DNA from: an uncultured Candidatus Saccharibacteria bacterium
Lineage (GTDB): Bacteria > Patescibacteriota > Saccharimonadia > Saccharimonadales > Saccharimonadaceae
DNA length: 14,220 nt
Reading direction: 5' to 3'
Assembly (NCBI GenBank): GCA_938049075.1
Contig: CALICZ010000087.1
Coordinates: 1-14,220 of the forward strand
Part shown: piece by piece, positions 1 to 6,372 of the stretch
How positions within the stretch are numbered: position 1 is the stretch's first letter
Layout of the letters: each line of letters begins with the position of its first letter
Translations under genes and position numbers: made by a program
Notes under the pieces: model-generated
Seen by the model: only the letters and a program-made list of their open reading frames with translations
Told to the model about the DNA's origin: nothing
Database searches by the model: none

Positions 1-44
1 TTTTTCATAAGTCCCTCACTTAGCTTACAGGGATATGATAACAC

Positions 45-71
45 AAAAATATCCCACTCGGGGATATTTTT
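45..71 (-). terminator. Strong hairpin terminator after the small charged protein gene
   Basis: A perfect 11-bp inverted repeat (AAAAATATCCC at 45-55, GGGATATTTTT at 61-71) flanks a 5-base loop. On the minus strand it lies 29 bases past the stop codon at 101 and its 3' arm ends in five T, as expected for an intrinsic terminator. Because the arms are A5 and T5, it could also stop transcription coming from the left on the plus strand. Confidence 0.8.
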
Positions 72-100
72 GTTGACTATCGATAAGGAGTCGGCGTGAT

Positions 101-385
101 TTACTTTGATTGCTCTGATTGATCAACTTTCTGTAGACGAGATTCGACAGGCTTCCGCTCTCGGACTGCCGTGGTAGTTGGCTTAGCTGAGACGGCGAAA
201 TTAGCCGGGATACCCCGACCGTCACGGTCGTCGTTATCTTGGTCGACTTGGTCATGATCTTCTAGGTATGGATCAGGTAAACCCGCTTGGTCAAACTTCT
301 CGCCTACATAGTATTTGATATCCTCCGGCTTCGTGTTGCTATTAAAGTCAGCATCCCGGAAAGCTTTACGTTTTTGATCTATCAT
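101..385 (-). CDS. Small charged hypothetical protein (94 aa)
   Basis: I do not recognise the family. The product is very hydrophilic, with no signal peptide or membrane segment. The N-terminal third is mixed-charge, a middle stretch is rich in Asp (around EDHDQVDQDNDDRDGRG), and the tail is rich in Lys, Arg, Gln and Ser, which suggests a largely disordered C-terminal half. The frame stays open to an ATG at 415, but a near-consensus promoter (-10 at 416-421) abuts that ATG, so a transcript from it would begin inside the longer frame. The internal ATG at 385 has an AAAGGA Shine-Dalgarno (395-400) nine bases upstream, so I chose it. The gene forms its own unit between this promoter and the terminator at 45-71. 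That arrangement supports a real gene, while the function stays unknown. The other long frame over the same DNA (25-255, minus) looks like a shadow. Confidence 0.6.
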   Translation of the reverse strand: MIDQKRKAFRDADFNSNTKPEDIKYYVGEKFDQAGLPDPYLEDHDQVDQDNDDRDGRGIPANFAVSAKPTTTAVRERKPVESRLQKVDQSEQSK

Positions 386-415
386 TTTTGGTTTTCCTTT
401 CGTTAAACTAGCCAT

Positions 416-444
416 ACTATATCATGAAAGTGCTTATGCGTCAA
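416..444 (-). promoter_or_regulatory. Near-consensus sigma-70 type promoter of the small charged protein gene
   Basis: On the minus strand, TTGACG (439-444) is separated by exactly 17 bases from TATAGT (416-421), matching TTGACA-N17-TATAAT at 5/6 in each box. Transcription should start near 409, downstream of the ATG at 415, which argues for translation from the ATG at 385. Confidence 0.7.
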
Positions 445-560
445 TGTAGGAGTCCTAACGGTTCAGTCAACTAATCTAGAAATAACAAATTTAAATAATA
501 ATTAGATACGATACAACTAAAAAAGAACAGTTTCTTATCTAAAATAAGTTGGCGACAAAA

Positions 561-587
561 ATAACCCTTCTGAATCAGAAGGGTTAT
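561..587 (-). terminator. Strong hairpin terminator downstream of the DUF3800 gene
   Basis: There is a perfect 13-bp inverted repeat, ATAACCCTTCTGA (561-573) and TCAGAAGGGTTAT (575-587), around a single central base. The innermost pairs must open to form a loop. Reading the minus strand the hairpin is followed at once by TTTT (557-560). It sits about 80-115 bases beyond the DUF3800 stop. On the plus strand no T-run follows, so it should work only for minus-strand transcripts. The rest of the gap (422-560 and 588-667) holds no gene, tRNA or long repeat that I can see, apart from a small 6-bp hairpin at 601-615. Confidence 0.75.
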
Positions 588-667
588 CCCAACCAGGCGA
601 CGTATTTACAATACGCTTAATCAATTCGATCGCTTATGGCTGTGCAACAGTACTTACGTCTGTAACA

Positions 668-1417
668 TTATACTACTATACTAAGCATAACGGCGCAAGC
701 ATTATGGCAATAAAATATCATTATGATATGGGATATTAGTATAGAGCTTTGGATGATTGAAGTTCCTACCATACCTAAACGGTTTGCTAGAATATCACTT
801 GCTTGCACTAGATAATCTCGGGACGAATCGCAGAACTTTATGTTTATCTCAAAGTCAGCGAACAGTATCGGAGGGTAAAACATGCCGTAATCAAAATTAC
901 GGATTCCATGTATTAGCTCTTCTCGAATGCTATCTGAGAGTTTATAGTACCCGTTGGTTGATGTATGCTGCTGGTCAATGTAGACTCGCAGAGAAACCGG
1001 CTTGTCTGCATCAATTTTGCCAGACGCAATTAGCTTCTCTAGCTTAGACTTTATCATTCTCTTTAGGGCATAGTCTTTGTAGCGATGAATCGATAGTTTA
1101 TTTGCCATAATAGATTCATTGACGTCAGGTAGCCTCACTGTAGCGCTAAGGCTATTGAATGACTTGACACAATTATACAGACTCCTCTTGTATTTAATTT
1201 CTAAGCCGGCTGCTTTTAACTCCGACTCCATCGACATCCCGAGACTAGATTTTATCTCTCTAGACATCGTCTTGAACCGCTCTCTTGCTGCGATACGCTC
1301 ATGGTTATCCAAGAACAGATATCCAGCGTATATAAAATAATCATGCCCAGAATTAAGAGAGAAAACACCAGAATCATCTAGGTATATCGATATTTCTTGA
1401 TACTCTTTATCGCTCAT
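668..1417 (-). CDS. DUF3800 domain protein, probable frameshift near the C-terminus
   Basis: This resembles the DUF3800 family, RNase H-fold proteins of poorly known role that are often found near mobile or defence genes. Numbered from the ATG at 1417, the hallmarks are YLDDSG at residues 12-17, an Glu-Leu-Lys motif at 66-68, VYIDQQ at 145-150 and CDSSRDYLVQASDILANR at 196-213. The spaced acidic residues (Asp14/15, Glu66, Asp148, Asp208) are candidate catalytic positions. The frame also opens at 1471, but a TGT-TATAAT box at 1428-1436 lies inside that extension, which favours 1417. After residue 213 the frame runs into an unusual hydrophobic tail. One base away, the reading continues FRYGRNFNHPKLYTN and ends in HNDILLP with a stop at 702-704, which looks like a natural end for this family. 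One T missing from a TTT run (AAA at 777-779 on the plus strand) explains the switch, and the repaired protein would be about 238 aa. Confidence 0.7.
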   Translation of the reverse strand: MSDKEYQEISIYLDDSGVFSLNSGHDYFIYAGYLFLDNHERIAARERFKTMSREIKSSLGMSMESELKAAGLEIKYKRSLYNCVKSFNSLSATVRLPDVNESIMANKLSIHRYKDYALKRMIKSKLEKLIASGKIDADKPVSLRVYIDQQHTSTNGYYKLSDSIREELIHGIRNFDYGMFYPPILFADFEINIKFCDSSRDYLVQASDILANRLGMVGTSIIQSSILISHIIMIFYCHNACAVMLSIVV

Positions 1418-1427
1418 ATTAGTAATA

Positions 1428-1436
1428 ATTATAACA
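1428..1436 (-). promoter_or_regulatory. Extended -10 promoter of the DUF3800 gene
   Basis: TGT-TATAAT on the minus strand is a full-consensus -10 with the TGn extension, ten bases before the ATG at 1417. No good -35 was found. The predicted start leaves only about three untranslated bases and there is no Shine-Dalgarno, so the mRNA would be leaderless or nearly so. Confidence 0.6.
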
Positions 1437-1447
1437 TTTTTCGTAAA

Positions 1448-1492
1448 AACGCCTGAGCGTTCACTAACCAAATCCGAAAACTACCTAGTTTT
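1448..1492 (-). terminator. Weak terminator-like hairpins after the TIM-barrel unit
   Basis: Two short inverted repeats lie in the 206-base gap between the stop at 1624 and the DUF3800 start. One is AAAACTA/TAGTTTT (1477-1483 and 1486-1492). The other is AACGC/GCGTT (1448-1452 and 1457-1461), which on the minus strand is followed by a T-run. Both stems are short, so a role in ending the upstream unit is only plausible. The rest of the gap (1493-1623) shows nothing beyond AT-rich sequence and GTAGCTAC-type repeats near 1495-1505. Confidence 0.3.
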
Positions 1493-1623
1493 TAAGTAGC
1501 TACCTACCTTGTAAAATAAACCTTGGATTATTGTATTAGTTTTCGAACTCTCTAAGGGTTGATTCTAAGTCTTTTAAGTTAAGTGACAAATATCTATATA
1601 TACATCTTAGCAGGGGGTATCCA

Positions 1624-2448
1624 TTAAACCCATCCTTCGAAAACATTTTGCACAAACAACACCGCGTCTTCTACACGCTTCACGTTCTCCCCCTGTTCAC
1701 CCGGACGCATTTCGATTGATACCACACCCTTATAGCTAATGTGCCTTAGCGCATCAGCCGCCGCACGATAATCAACATCGTCTCGATCATAAACCCGATC
1801 AAGCATCGGAGCACTGACATGAAAATGCTTCAAGATATCGCCGTTATTTCGTATCGATTCGCCAATATCATCACCAGCCAGCGCCATGCACGCCGTATCA
1901 AGATGCAGACCGATTCCCTCTGAGCTAACCATACGAACAAGCCGCGCGCCTTCGTCTGCTGTTGTCACGTAGTCACAATTATATTGAGGTGCATTCGGTT
2001 CGATGCAGAGCATGGTATTATGCTGCTTGGCGACCTCACCGAGCTCGGCAAAGAAACGGCTTGCAACGCTGTCTGCTTCTTCTACTGACATCGCACCGCG
2101 CTGTCGATTCTTTGGCGAACCAAACACCAGCCGACCAGCACCCATATCCCCAGCTAATCGCAAAAAGTCAGCCATATACTGCCACATCTCGTTGCGAAGT
2201 TCGCTTGATTCAAACATCTTCAGATCGGGGCGCGCGAACAACATCGACTGAAAAGCCACAACCTCAATGTCGTACCCTCTCCACCACTCGACATATTCGT
2301 TAATTTGCTCGGGAGTTGCCTTGGTCGGATCATCCCAGCGCTTCGTCGGCGCGATCTCGACATAGCGTACGCCAAGCGCCTGCAGCTTTGCGGCGATATC
2401 CGCCTCTTCTTCATTTGTCCATGCGATGTTCGATATAGCTAGTTTCAT
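1624..2448 (-). CDS. Sugar phosphate isomerase/epimerase, xylose isomerase-like TIM barrel
   Basis: This 274-aa protein has the length and motifs of the AP-endonuclease-2/xylose isomerase-like TIM-barrel superfamily, which includes IolE, hydroxypyruvate isomerase and D-tagatose 3-epimerase types. These are cytoplasmic enzymes that move a carbonyl or invert a hydroxyl on free or phosphorylated sugars with a divalent metal. The likely metal ligands are all present: Glu150 (CIEP), Asp184 (HLDT), His210 (HFHVSAP) and Glu246 (SIEM). The exact substrate cannot be read from sequence. It is the last gene of a three-gene unit, 15 bases after a paralogue that shares MKLAISNIA, IAPT, QS, VFGSP, IEP, HLD, SAP and SIEM. 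There is no Shine-Dalgarno. Instead an extended -10 box ends six bases before the ATG, so leaderless translation from 2448 is likely. A non-epimerase lyase or dehydratase role is possible in this superfamily. Confidence 0.8.
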   Translation of the reverse strand: MKLAISNIAWTNEEEADIAAKLQALGVRYVEIAPTKRWDDPTKATPEQINEYVEWWRGYDIEVVAFQSMLFARPDLKMFESSELRNEMWQYMADFLRLAGDMGAGRLVFGSPKNRQRGAMSVEEADSVASRFFAELGEVAKQHNTMLCIEPNAPQYNCDYVTTADEGARLVRMVSSEGIGLHLDTACMALAGDDIGESIRNNGDILKHFHVSAPMLDRVYDRDDVDYRAAADALRHISYKGVVSIEMRPGEQGENVKRVEDAVLFVQNVFEGWV

Positions 2449-2454
2449 GTAGTC

Positions 2455-2463
2455 ATTATATCA
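2455..2463 (-). promoter_or_regulatory. Extended -10 in the gap between the two TIM-barrel genes
   Basis: The minus strand reads TGATATAATGACTACATG, so a TGA-TATAAT box lies six bases before the ATG at 2448. The upstream stop codon (2464-2466) directly adjoins the box. Transcription would begin at or next to the A of the ATG, giving a leaderless message in addition to any read-through from upstream. No -35 match was seen. Confidence 0.5.
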
Positions 2464-3279
2464 CTACTTATCGTGAAGACCATACTGACCTTTAGCATAA
2501 TCAATTTCTTGACCAATATCATCCAAACCCAGAGGACCTCTCATCTCAATCGACAACCAACCGCCATAACCTACCTCTCTAAGAGCAGCAGCATAGTCTT
2601 TATGAGGAATTTCCGGCGCAAGTGAAGGACGCGCCAGTTCTGGAGCACTTATATCAAAACTGCGCATACCATAATAACGAACCGCACGAGCTAAATGCAC
2701 TGGATCATCTTGAGCGCCAGCCATCGCCGCCGAATCAAGATGAATTCCAAACCCTGGATTATCAACACGATTAACCAACTCCATACCCTCTGGTGCTGTA
2801 CGCACAAACTCATTACCATAACCCGATAGAGGCTCGATCGTTAGCCGCGTATTGTTGTTATTAGCCTCAACGGCAACCGAGCTGAATAGTTCAGCTGCCT
2901 CACTCATAGCCTGTTCAGCACTAAGGTCTCCTACTTTACGCAAACCAGGAGAGCCAAACACCATTGACACCGCACCGAGCCTCCCGGCAAGCTCGGCCTG
3001 TTTCTTTAAGTGATCAGCTAAACGTTGACGCCCCGACTCTTCGCCGAAAAGCGCCGACCCATCAACCCCGAACACCAAAGACTGCAATCCAACAACCGCC
3101 ATACCACGTTCTGCAAGTCTTTTGCGATATTCATCAGCCTCCTTCGGTCCAACACTTGGCGCCTCTGGCCAAATCATTGTCGGCGCAATTACAAGCCCCT
3201 CAACACCACTCTGCGACACACACTTCAGCGCTTCTTGTTGATTTTCACCAAAGGCAATATTTGAGATGGCAAGCTTCAT
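2464..3279 (-). CDS. Sugar phosphate isomerase/epimerase paralogue with altered metal site
   Basis: This second xylose isomerase-like TIM barrel (271 aa from the ATG at 3279; 277 aa from the ATG at 3297) is clearly paralogous to the gene that follows it. Counting from 3297, it keeps Glu155 (TIEP), Asp188 (HLDS) and Glu251 (SIEM). At the position of the paralogue's likely metal-ligand His210 it has Asp215 (SFDISAP), so its metal site or reaction may differ, or it may partner with the other barrel. I prefer the start at 3279 because it aligns with MKLAISNIA of the paralogue and has a GAAGGA Shine-Dalgarno (3284-3289), though with a short four-base spacer. The ATG at 3297 is also credible, since a -10 box ends exactly six bases before it and would make it leaderless. 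It lies downstream of an epimerase-like gene in the same direction, so a joint sugar-conversion pathway is likely. Confidence 0.75.
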   Translation of the reverse strand: MKLAISNIAFGENQQEALKCVSQSGVEGLVIAPTMIWPEAPSVGPKEADEYRKRLAERGMAVVGLQSLVFGVDGSALFGEESGRQRLADHLKKQAELAGRLGAVSMVFGSPGLRKVGDLSAEQAMSEAAELFSSVAVEANNNNTRLTIEPLSGYGNEFVRTAPEGMELVNRVDNPGFGIHLDSAAMAGAQDDPVHLARAVRYYGMRSFDISAPELARPSLAPEIPHKDYAAALREVGYGGWLSIEMRGPLGLDDIGQEIDYAKGQYGLHDK

Positions 3280-3303
3280 TGATTCCTTCGAATTCATTTC
3301 CGC

Positions 3304-3312
3304 ATTATACCA
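3304..3312 (-). promoter_or_regulatory. Extended -10 upstream of the second TIM-barrel gene
   Basis: The minus strand reads TGGTATAATGCGGAAATG: a TGG-TATAAT box six bases before the ATG at 3297, in the same geometry as the box before the next gene. It lies in the short gap after the epimerase stop codon (3316-3318). The predicted transcript starts at about 3297. Confidence 0.5.
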
Positions 3313-3315
3313 TGA

Positions 3316-4077
3316 TTACTTATTTTTTGCAACAAATTCCTTGATGCCAGCCAGCTCCTCTGCCTTTGTATATAGATAATTGCCCTCACCACCATACACT
3401 TCAGCGTATTTACTGTGCATATCCCAATAGGCTGGCGTTATCCCCTCTGGCGTGTTAGTAAACTCTATACCAAAGGCAACCTTGGCAACTTCCCGCGTGC
3501 TGACCGGCGGCGTTGCAAAATTAACCAGCGGCAGATTATTCTCTAAAGCAATGGTGATATCGCGCCAAATATTGGCGAGATTATAGTACTGATACATACC
3601 ATCAGCATGAATTTTTTCAACCATGTTATTGTTCATCAGATCATAGATAACATTCTTCTTCAGCCCGTCGCCAAATAGCCCCGGCAGGCGAACAATTGTT
3701 GTATCAAAGTTCTCACGACAGAACTGTTCAAGATAGTACCTATTAACCCCATATGGTAAAAGTCCTTCGGTTTCAATAGGCGTATCTTCGTTAGCGCCAT
3801 TTGGGTTTTTATAAACACCAACCGTCGAAATCAGCACGAGCTTCTTAATCTTTGCCCTTTTGATATGTGAGATAAACCCTTCAATCTCCGCACGGTCAAC
3901 CTCTGGCTCCTGATTGATCCGCCACATCTCAGCACGGTTTGCAGCGCTCACCACCAGGTTGTATTCCTGGCCCTCAATATCAGCTATATTTTTACTGTTA
4001 TAATAGTCGTCAAACTCATGTTGGCTCTTTATATTTCCACCGACAAACCCAGTGTACCCAATTAATGCAGTTTTCAT
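3316..4077 (-). CDS. NAD(P)-dependent epimerase/dehydratase-like (extended SDR) protein
   Basis: This 253-aa protein has a Rossmann fold of the extended short-chain dehydrogenase/reductase type, cytoplasmic and nucleotide-cofactor binding. The N-terminal dinucleotide motif is GYTGFVG at residues 7-13. Ser84/Thr85 sit in LISTVGVY, and the active-site motif is Tyr109-GVN-Arg113, followed by the RLPGLFG strand at 130-136. The usual YxxxK lysine is replaced by Arg, and the protein is shorter than typical NDP-sugar epimerases (about 310-340 aa), so it may be a reductase or binding protein rather than a classical UDP-sugar 4-epimerase. The frame opens at 4119, but that ATG overlaps an extended -10. 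The ATG at 4077 has AAAGAGG (4082-4088) four bases upstream, and the Rossmann strand begins there. It heads a unit with two TIM-barrel sugar isomerase genes (18-base gap to the longer start of the next gene), which suggests conversion of one sugar by successive steps. Confidence 0.8.
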   Translation of the reverse strand: MKTALIGYTGFVGGNIKSQHEFDDYYNSKNIADIEGQEYNLVVSAANRAEMWRINQEPEVDRAEIEGFISHIKRAKIKKLVLISTVGVYKNPNGANEDTPIETEGLLPYGVNRYYLEQFCRENFDTTIVRLPGLFGDGLKKNVIYDLMNNNMVEKIHADGMYQYYNLANIWRDITIALENNLPLVNFATPPVSTREVAKVAFGIEFTNTPEGITPAYWDMHSKYAEVYGGEGNYLYTKAEELAGIKEFVAKNK

Positions 4078-4109
4078 AAAACCTCTTTCATTAAAACTTC
4101 TATGTCCAT

Positions 4110-4118
4110 ATAATATCA
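4110..4118 (-). promoter_or_regulatory. Extended -10 promoter of the epimerase/TIM-barrel unit
   Basis: TGA-TATTAT on the minus strand (5/6 to TATAAT plus the TGn extension) would start transcription near 4103 and leave a leader of about 25 bases carrying the AAAGAGG ribosome binding site before the ATG at 4077. No convincing -35 is present. It is divergent from the promoter of the 717-aa membrane protein. Confidence 0.45.
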
Positions 4119-4128
4119 TACGATCAAG

Positions 4129-4162
4129 TAGACATAATAGGCGCGACCCATTACACTATACT
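4129..4162 (+). promoter_or_regulatory. Promoter of the 717-aa membrane protein gene, near-leaderless
   Basis: TATACT (4157-4162) ends seven bases before the ATG at 4170. TAGACA (4129-4134, 5/6 to TTGACA) is 22 bases from it, which is too far, but exactly 17 bases from an overlapping weaker box TACACT (4152-4157). In either reading the RNA starts within a few bases of the ATG. No Shine-Dalgarno precedes the gene. Confidence 0.45.
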
Positions 4163-4169
4163 AAGAGTT

Positions 4170-6323
4170 ATGATTCAAGATCAGAAAAAAATTGTTCACA
4201 GGGCGATTTGTCTTATTACTCCTTTTCGAATTGTCCTATTGCTGTCGATATCCTACCTACTTCTCATGATTTTGTATGTCGTCTTGGCTTCTCTTGGCAA
4301 TGGACTTAATATGGACACCTATGCAGCTAACGGTACATTTCAGCTATATAACCCGATGCGCCGTTTGCTTCACGGACAAATAATTGCTAAGGATTTTCCA
4401 TTCTTCCACGGAGTAGGTGTGCCCCTCTTTCATTTTCCAGCGTTCTATATTCTCGGACATAATATATTTGCCGCCGAGGTTGTTAAGTGGCTGGTGTCGC
4501 CGCTCGCGTTTCTTTTATCATCACTTGTTATTTTTTGGGCATATTTCCGCGATATAAAGAAAAGTATTATCGCAACCAGTATCCTTGCCATTATATCCCT
4601 ATACTGTATTGATATAATCTGGCCAGGCAACTCGCTCGTCGGCTTTCGAACCACTTTTCCATTCGTAGCGGGGGCTTTTATGCTATGGCGGCCATCATGG
4701 AGCATTAAACTTAAAAACGGCAAACAATTCCAACTGTACTGGCCGATTTTGTATATTCTTTTTGGGCTGGCTATCGCTTGTGGCACCGAGCAGGGTTTGG
4801 CCGTGGCGCTATCCTACGTTGTAGTGAAACTAATTACATACGTATGCTCCAAAAAATCGATTAAAAAATGGCTGCCTTATTTATTATTAGAAATATTATA
4901 TTTGAGCGTTGTCGTATATAGCGTCTTGTCGTTGCTTACCTTGGGTCATGCGCACGATGCTCTGCAATACGCCTTAGCAGATATCGCCAAAGACCAGGGG
5001 TGGTATTTTGGCGCACCGCCTAATAGTATTTTAAACTGGAATACGCTATCGCAATTATTTGATACTCGAATGCTATACATGATACCTATTTTATTGGGAG
5101 GTCTCCTGTCGTTTATCGTTGGCATCAAGAGGAAAATGCTTTCTAAGAATGAACTCTTCGTTTTTTCGGTGTTGATTTTATATGGGTTTATTGTATTTTT
5201 CGTATCAATTACCGGTTATTGGGCACCGAGTACCCAGCTGATTCCACTAGAGAGAGCGGCTGGCATTATATTGGTAGCCATTCTCGTCAAGGCTGTCACG
5301 GCGAACCGCAAAAAGCTGATGACAGACCATAGAGCACTATTTGTTGGTCAACTTTGCGTTTTATGTTTAATCATATTTGTCTTGTGTTTTCATGTATTTA
5401 CGACATGGCAAAAAATCAGTTGGATGCCAATTAGGTTTATTTTAACTAACACTAAGCTGGCGCGCCACGCTTCCGATGAGGACTATGTTAGTCAGTCTTG
5501 GCAGGGTCGCCTCGCTAGTTTCAAGCCGTACATAAAAGATGGCAGTACTATTTGGTCGACGTATACTGGTCTTTACGACTCTACCCGAGGTCAGCTCAAC
5601 GGCTCAACCGGAGGTGAAGACTATATTATTCATGCTCTAGGGCCAGACAGGCGTGATCGCTATACTCGAGACTTCATAAAACAAAAACCCGACTATGCAA
5701 TTACTCTCAAGCCAAGCTATTTTATATTTGAAGAATGGCTATGGAGTCGTCACTGGCCGTTTTACAAAGAATTGCAAACCAACTATAAAATAATAGCCGA
5801 AAACGATTCGCATATTTTATGGAAACGACAAGAGCGAAACGGCCATGCCAGCACTGAAAAGTCGAGCCATACAATTCCAAAAGTGGCATCTGATGCTTAC
5901 AGGGTCAATCTTAGCGAGTCAGACCGTATTCGGTTATATGAAATTACGGTTACTTACAAAGCCAAAGCTGCCATCCCCTTCTCCAGCAAGATACCAAGGT
6001 ATCTTATGGAGCTGTCAGGGTCTTCACTCCAGGAATACCCGGCATCACTACCACAATATGAAACAACTTGGCAATTTCCTGTGACATTGGCCCCGAATGA
6101 CTCCTTTATAGAGCTTAAGCCTAAAATTTATGGTCTCATGCCCGGAGCCTCAATTGATATATCAGATATAACCTACAAAGAGCTCTCTGTCAGCAAAGAA
6201 AACCTCTATATGTACTATAATAATAGCTGCTCGCCGAACAACAGACAGAAGAGTAAGACATCTCCTCGTGATTGCGATAAAGCTGCAAGCTCCCTAGAAT
6301 ACTACATGTCGAAGCTCAAATGA
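4170..6323 (+). CDS. Polytopic membrane protein, GT-C glycosyltransferase-like
   Basis: This 717-aa protein has a hydrophobic N-terminal part (about residues 20-415) with roughly ten predicted membrane helices and a soluble C-terminal part of about 300 residues. The layout fits GT-C transferases, which move a sugar from a polyprenyl-phosphate donor to an acceptor on the outer face of the membrane. After the first helix comes a loop with Asp49 (NMDTYAANGTFQLYNPMRR), where GT-C enzymes carry a catalytic acidic residue, followed by KDFPFFHGVGVPLFHFP at 74-90. A conserved-looking GTEQG lies at 205-209. The C-terminal part includes KPDYAITLKPSYF and then a beta-rich region with no recognised motif. 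I cannot name a family. The gene stands alone on its strand, divergent from the epimerase unit and convergent with another GT-C-like gene 34 bases away, and begins 7 bases after a -10 box. An oligosaccharide polymerase or ligase is an alternative. Confidence 0.7.
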   Translation: MIQDQKKIVHRAICLITPFRIVLLLSISYLLLMILYVVLASLGNGLNMDTYAANGTFQLYNPMRRLLHGQIIAKDFPFFHGVGVPLFHFPAFYILGHNIFAAEVVKWLVSPLAFLLSSLVIFWAYFRDIKKSIIATSILAIISLYCIDIIWPGNSLVGFRTTFPFVAGAFMLWRPSWSIKLKNGKQFQLYWPILYILFGLAIACGTEQGLAVALSYVVVKLITYVCSKKSIKKWLPYLLLEILYLSVVVYSVLSLLTLGHAHDALQYALADIAKDQGWYFGAPPNSILNWNTLSQLFDTRMLYMIPILLGGLLSFIVGIKRKMLSKNELFVFSVLILYGFIVFFVSITGYWAPSTQLIPLERAAGIILVAILVKAVTANRKKLMTDHRALFVGQLCVLCLIIFVLCFHVFTTWQKISWMPIRFILTNTKLARHASDEDYVSQSWQGRLASFKPYIKDGSTIWSTYTGLYDSTRGQLNGSTGGEDYIIHALGPDRRDRYTRDFIKQKPDYAITLKPSYFIFEEWLWSRHWPFYKELQTNYKIIAENDSHILWKRQERNGHASTEKSSHTIPKVASDAYRVNLSESDRIRLYEITVTYKAKAAIPFSSKIPRYLMELSGSSLQEYPASLPQYETTWQFPVTLAPNDSFIELKPKIYGLMPGASIDISDITYKELSVSKENLYMYYNNSCSPNNRQKSKTSPRDCDKAASSLEYYMSKLK

Positions 6324-6350
6324 CGAAATACCGATACCAATAAACACGAA

Positions 6351-6372
6351 CGATCGGCTACGTCTTCGATCG
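6351..6372. terminator. Possible weak bidirectional hairpin between convergent genes
   Basis: Two copies of the palindrome CGATCG (6351-6356 and 6367-6372) can pair around a 10-base loop at the meeting point of the plus-strand gene ending at 6323 and the minus-strand gene ending at 6358. The stem is only six pairs, it overlaps the minus-strand coding end, and only a loose T-rich tract follows on the minus strand. Confidence 0.25.

Noticed and set aside
25..255. 76-codon minus-strand frame overlapping the small charged protein gene
   Set aside because: It has no start signal, runs through the terminator hairpin, and is out of frame with the gene that has the promoter and Shine-Dalgarno.
561..600. 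A tRNA-like element (a stem followed by CCAACCA)
   Set aside because: There is no cloverleaf: no D-arm or T-arm consensus. The perfect palindrome followed by TTTT on the minus strand is better read as a terminator.
757..1340. Open plus-strand frames opposite the DUF3800 gene (757-1047 and 1119-1340)
   Set aside because: They are antisense to a clear domain match, have no ribosome sites or promoters, and their translations look like shadow sequence.
2964..3344. 126-codon plus-strand frame antisense to the second TIM-barrel gene
   Set aside because: It is rich in His, Pro and Gln as expected for antisense of coding DNA, and no family pattern was seen.
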